The notes under the pieces are model-generated. The model was not told where the DNA came from. It worked only from the letters and a program-made list of their open reading frames with translations, and made no database searches. The position numbers and the translations under genes are program-made. This document shows positions 63,833-64,000 of a DNA stretch of 64,000 nt, in pieces (position 1 is the first letter of the stretch; the number at the start of each line of letters is the position of its first letter). The DNA comes from Bifidobacterium gallicum DSM 20093 = LMG 11596 (lineage in GTDB: Bacteria > Actinomycetota > Actinomycetes > Actinomycetales > Bifidobacteriaceae), in assembly GCF_000741205.1 (NCBI RefSeq), contig NZ_JGYW01000005.1, positions 1 to 64,000 on the forward strand. Reading direction: 5' to 3'.

Positions 63833-64000
63833 ATGCAGATTTCGAGTCGATTCACCATGGCGGTGCATGTGATGGTAGCCATTGATGTCTACTCATCGGA
63901 CCATAAAGTCACGAGCACGTTCCTGGCCAAAAGCGTCAACGCGAATCCCGTGATTATTCGCCGGCTCATCCAACAATTGAAAAATGACGATTTGATCACT
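63833..64000 (+). CDS. Rrf2-family transcriptional regulator, N-terminal part
   Basis: The frame is open to the window end (56 residues). The start MQISSRFTMAVHVM and the winged-helix segment FLAKSVNANPVIIRRLIQQL match the N-terminal DNA-binding domain of Rrf2 proteins (IscR, NsrR, CymR and relatives). The cysteines that would hold an iron-sulfur cluster lie beyond the window, so the ligand cannot be predicted. It is separated from apuB by a terminator and is probably unrelated to it. Confidence 0.85.
   Translation, partial: MQISSRFTMAVHVMVAIDVYSSDHKVTSTFLAKSVNANPVIIRRLIQQLKNDDLIT

Noticed and set aside
1-64000. CRISPR array or replication origin
   Set aside because: I saw no regularly spaced repeats, no cas genes other than TnpB relatives, and no DnaA-box cluster or parAB/dnaA genes.

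Overview
The window looks like chromosomal DNA of a Bifidobacterium. The markers are a phosphoketolase of the bifidobacterial Xfp type (31474-33954), the bifidobacterial AroK-AroB fusion (55555-57351), a very large cell-wall-anchored amylopullulanase of the ApuB type (58389-63668), and a standalone acetate branch (pta, ackA). The sequence is moderately GC-rich and gene-dense, and most genes have clear AGGAG-type ribosome binding sites. The species cannot be fixed from the sequence alone.

Layout. 1-340: the 3' end of a TnpB transposon. 656-9130: a Nudix protein, an ANTAR response regulator, polA, a Nif3-like protein, a second Nudix hydrolase and glycogen debranching enzyme GlgX. 9242-10743: a membrane protein and tRNA-Pro(UGG). 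11049-12480: aroA, broken by one extra G. 12600-12779: a probable small structured RNA with its own promoter and terminator. 12974-16042: ackA and pta. 16422-17915: a ClC channel. 18287-21317: oxalyl-CoA decarboxylase with an AEC-family carrier. 21420-22799: a complete tnpB-only IS200/IS605 element. 22922-25529: fucO and a transporter. 25614-28935 is a decayed stretch: an ABC transporter deletion fusion, intact msrAB, a frameshifted zinc-ribbon gene, a DUF4230 remnant, an orphan vsr and a broken Phd/Doc toxin-antitoxin pair. 29245-33954: guaA and xfp. 34195-36742: formyl-CoA transferase, a hydrolase remnant and a CMD-cupin protein. 36876-41955: a MalY-like lyase, a double-CDGSH protein, asnS and a membrane protein. 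42181-43256: a structured leader RNA, a small ORF and a CmpB-like membrane protein. 43377-52377: pcrA, rpsD, a holin-like protein, a histidine phosphatase, DUF948, a small membrane-anchored protein, alaS and ruvX. 52401-57904: mltG, a prepilin peptidase, aroC, aroKB and aroQ. 58389-63668: apuB. 63833-end: the start of an Rrf2-type regulator.

How the genes work together. Xfp, Pta and AckA form the energy core of the bifid shunt: sugar phosphates give acetyl phosphate, which gives ATP and acetate. ApuB degrades starch and glycogen outside the cell, and GlgX debranches glycogen inside it. Oxc, Frc and the AEC carrier form an oxalate-degrading set split into two loci about 14 kb apart. Four of the seven shikimate-pathway proteins are here as aroA, aroC, aroKB and aroQ, and aroA is the only damaged one.

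The best candidates for something undescribed are the two structured RNAs (12635-12779 and 42215-42330) and the small ORF that overlaps the CmpB-like gene by four bases. The main cautions are the two single-base frameshifts (12071-12076 and 27486-27489), which could be assembly errors.
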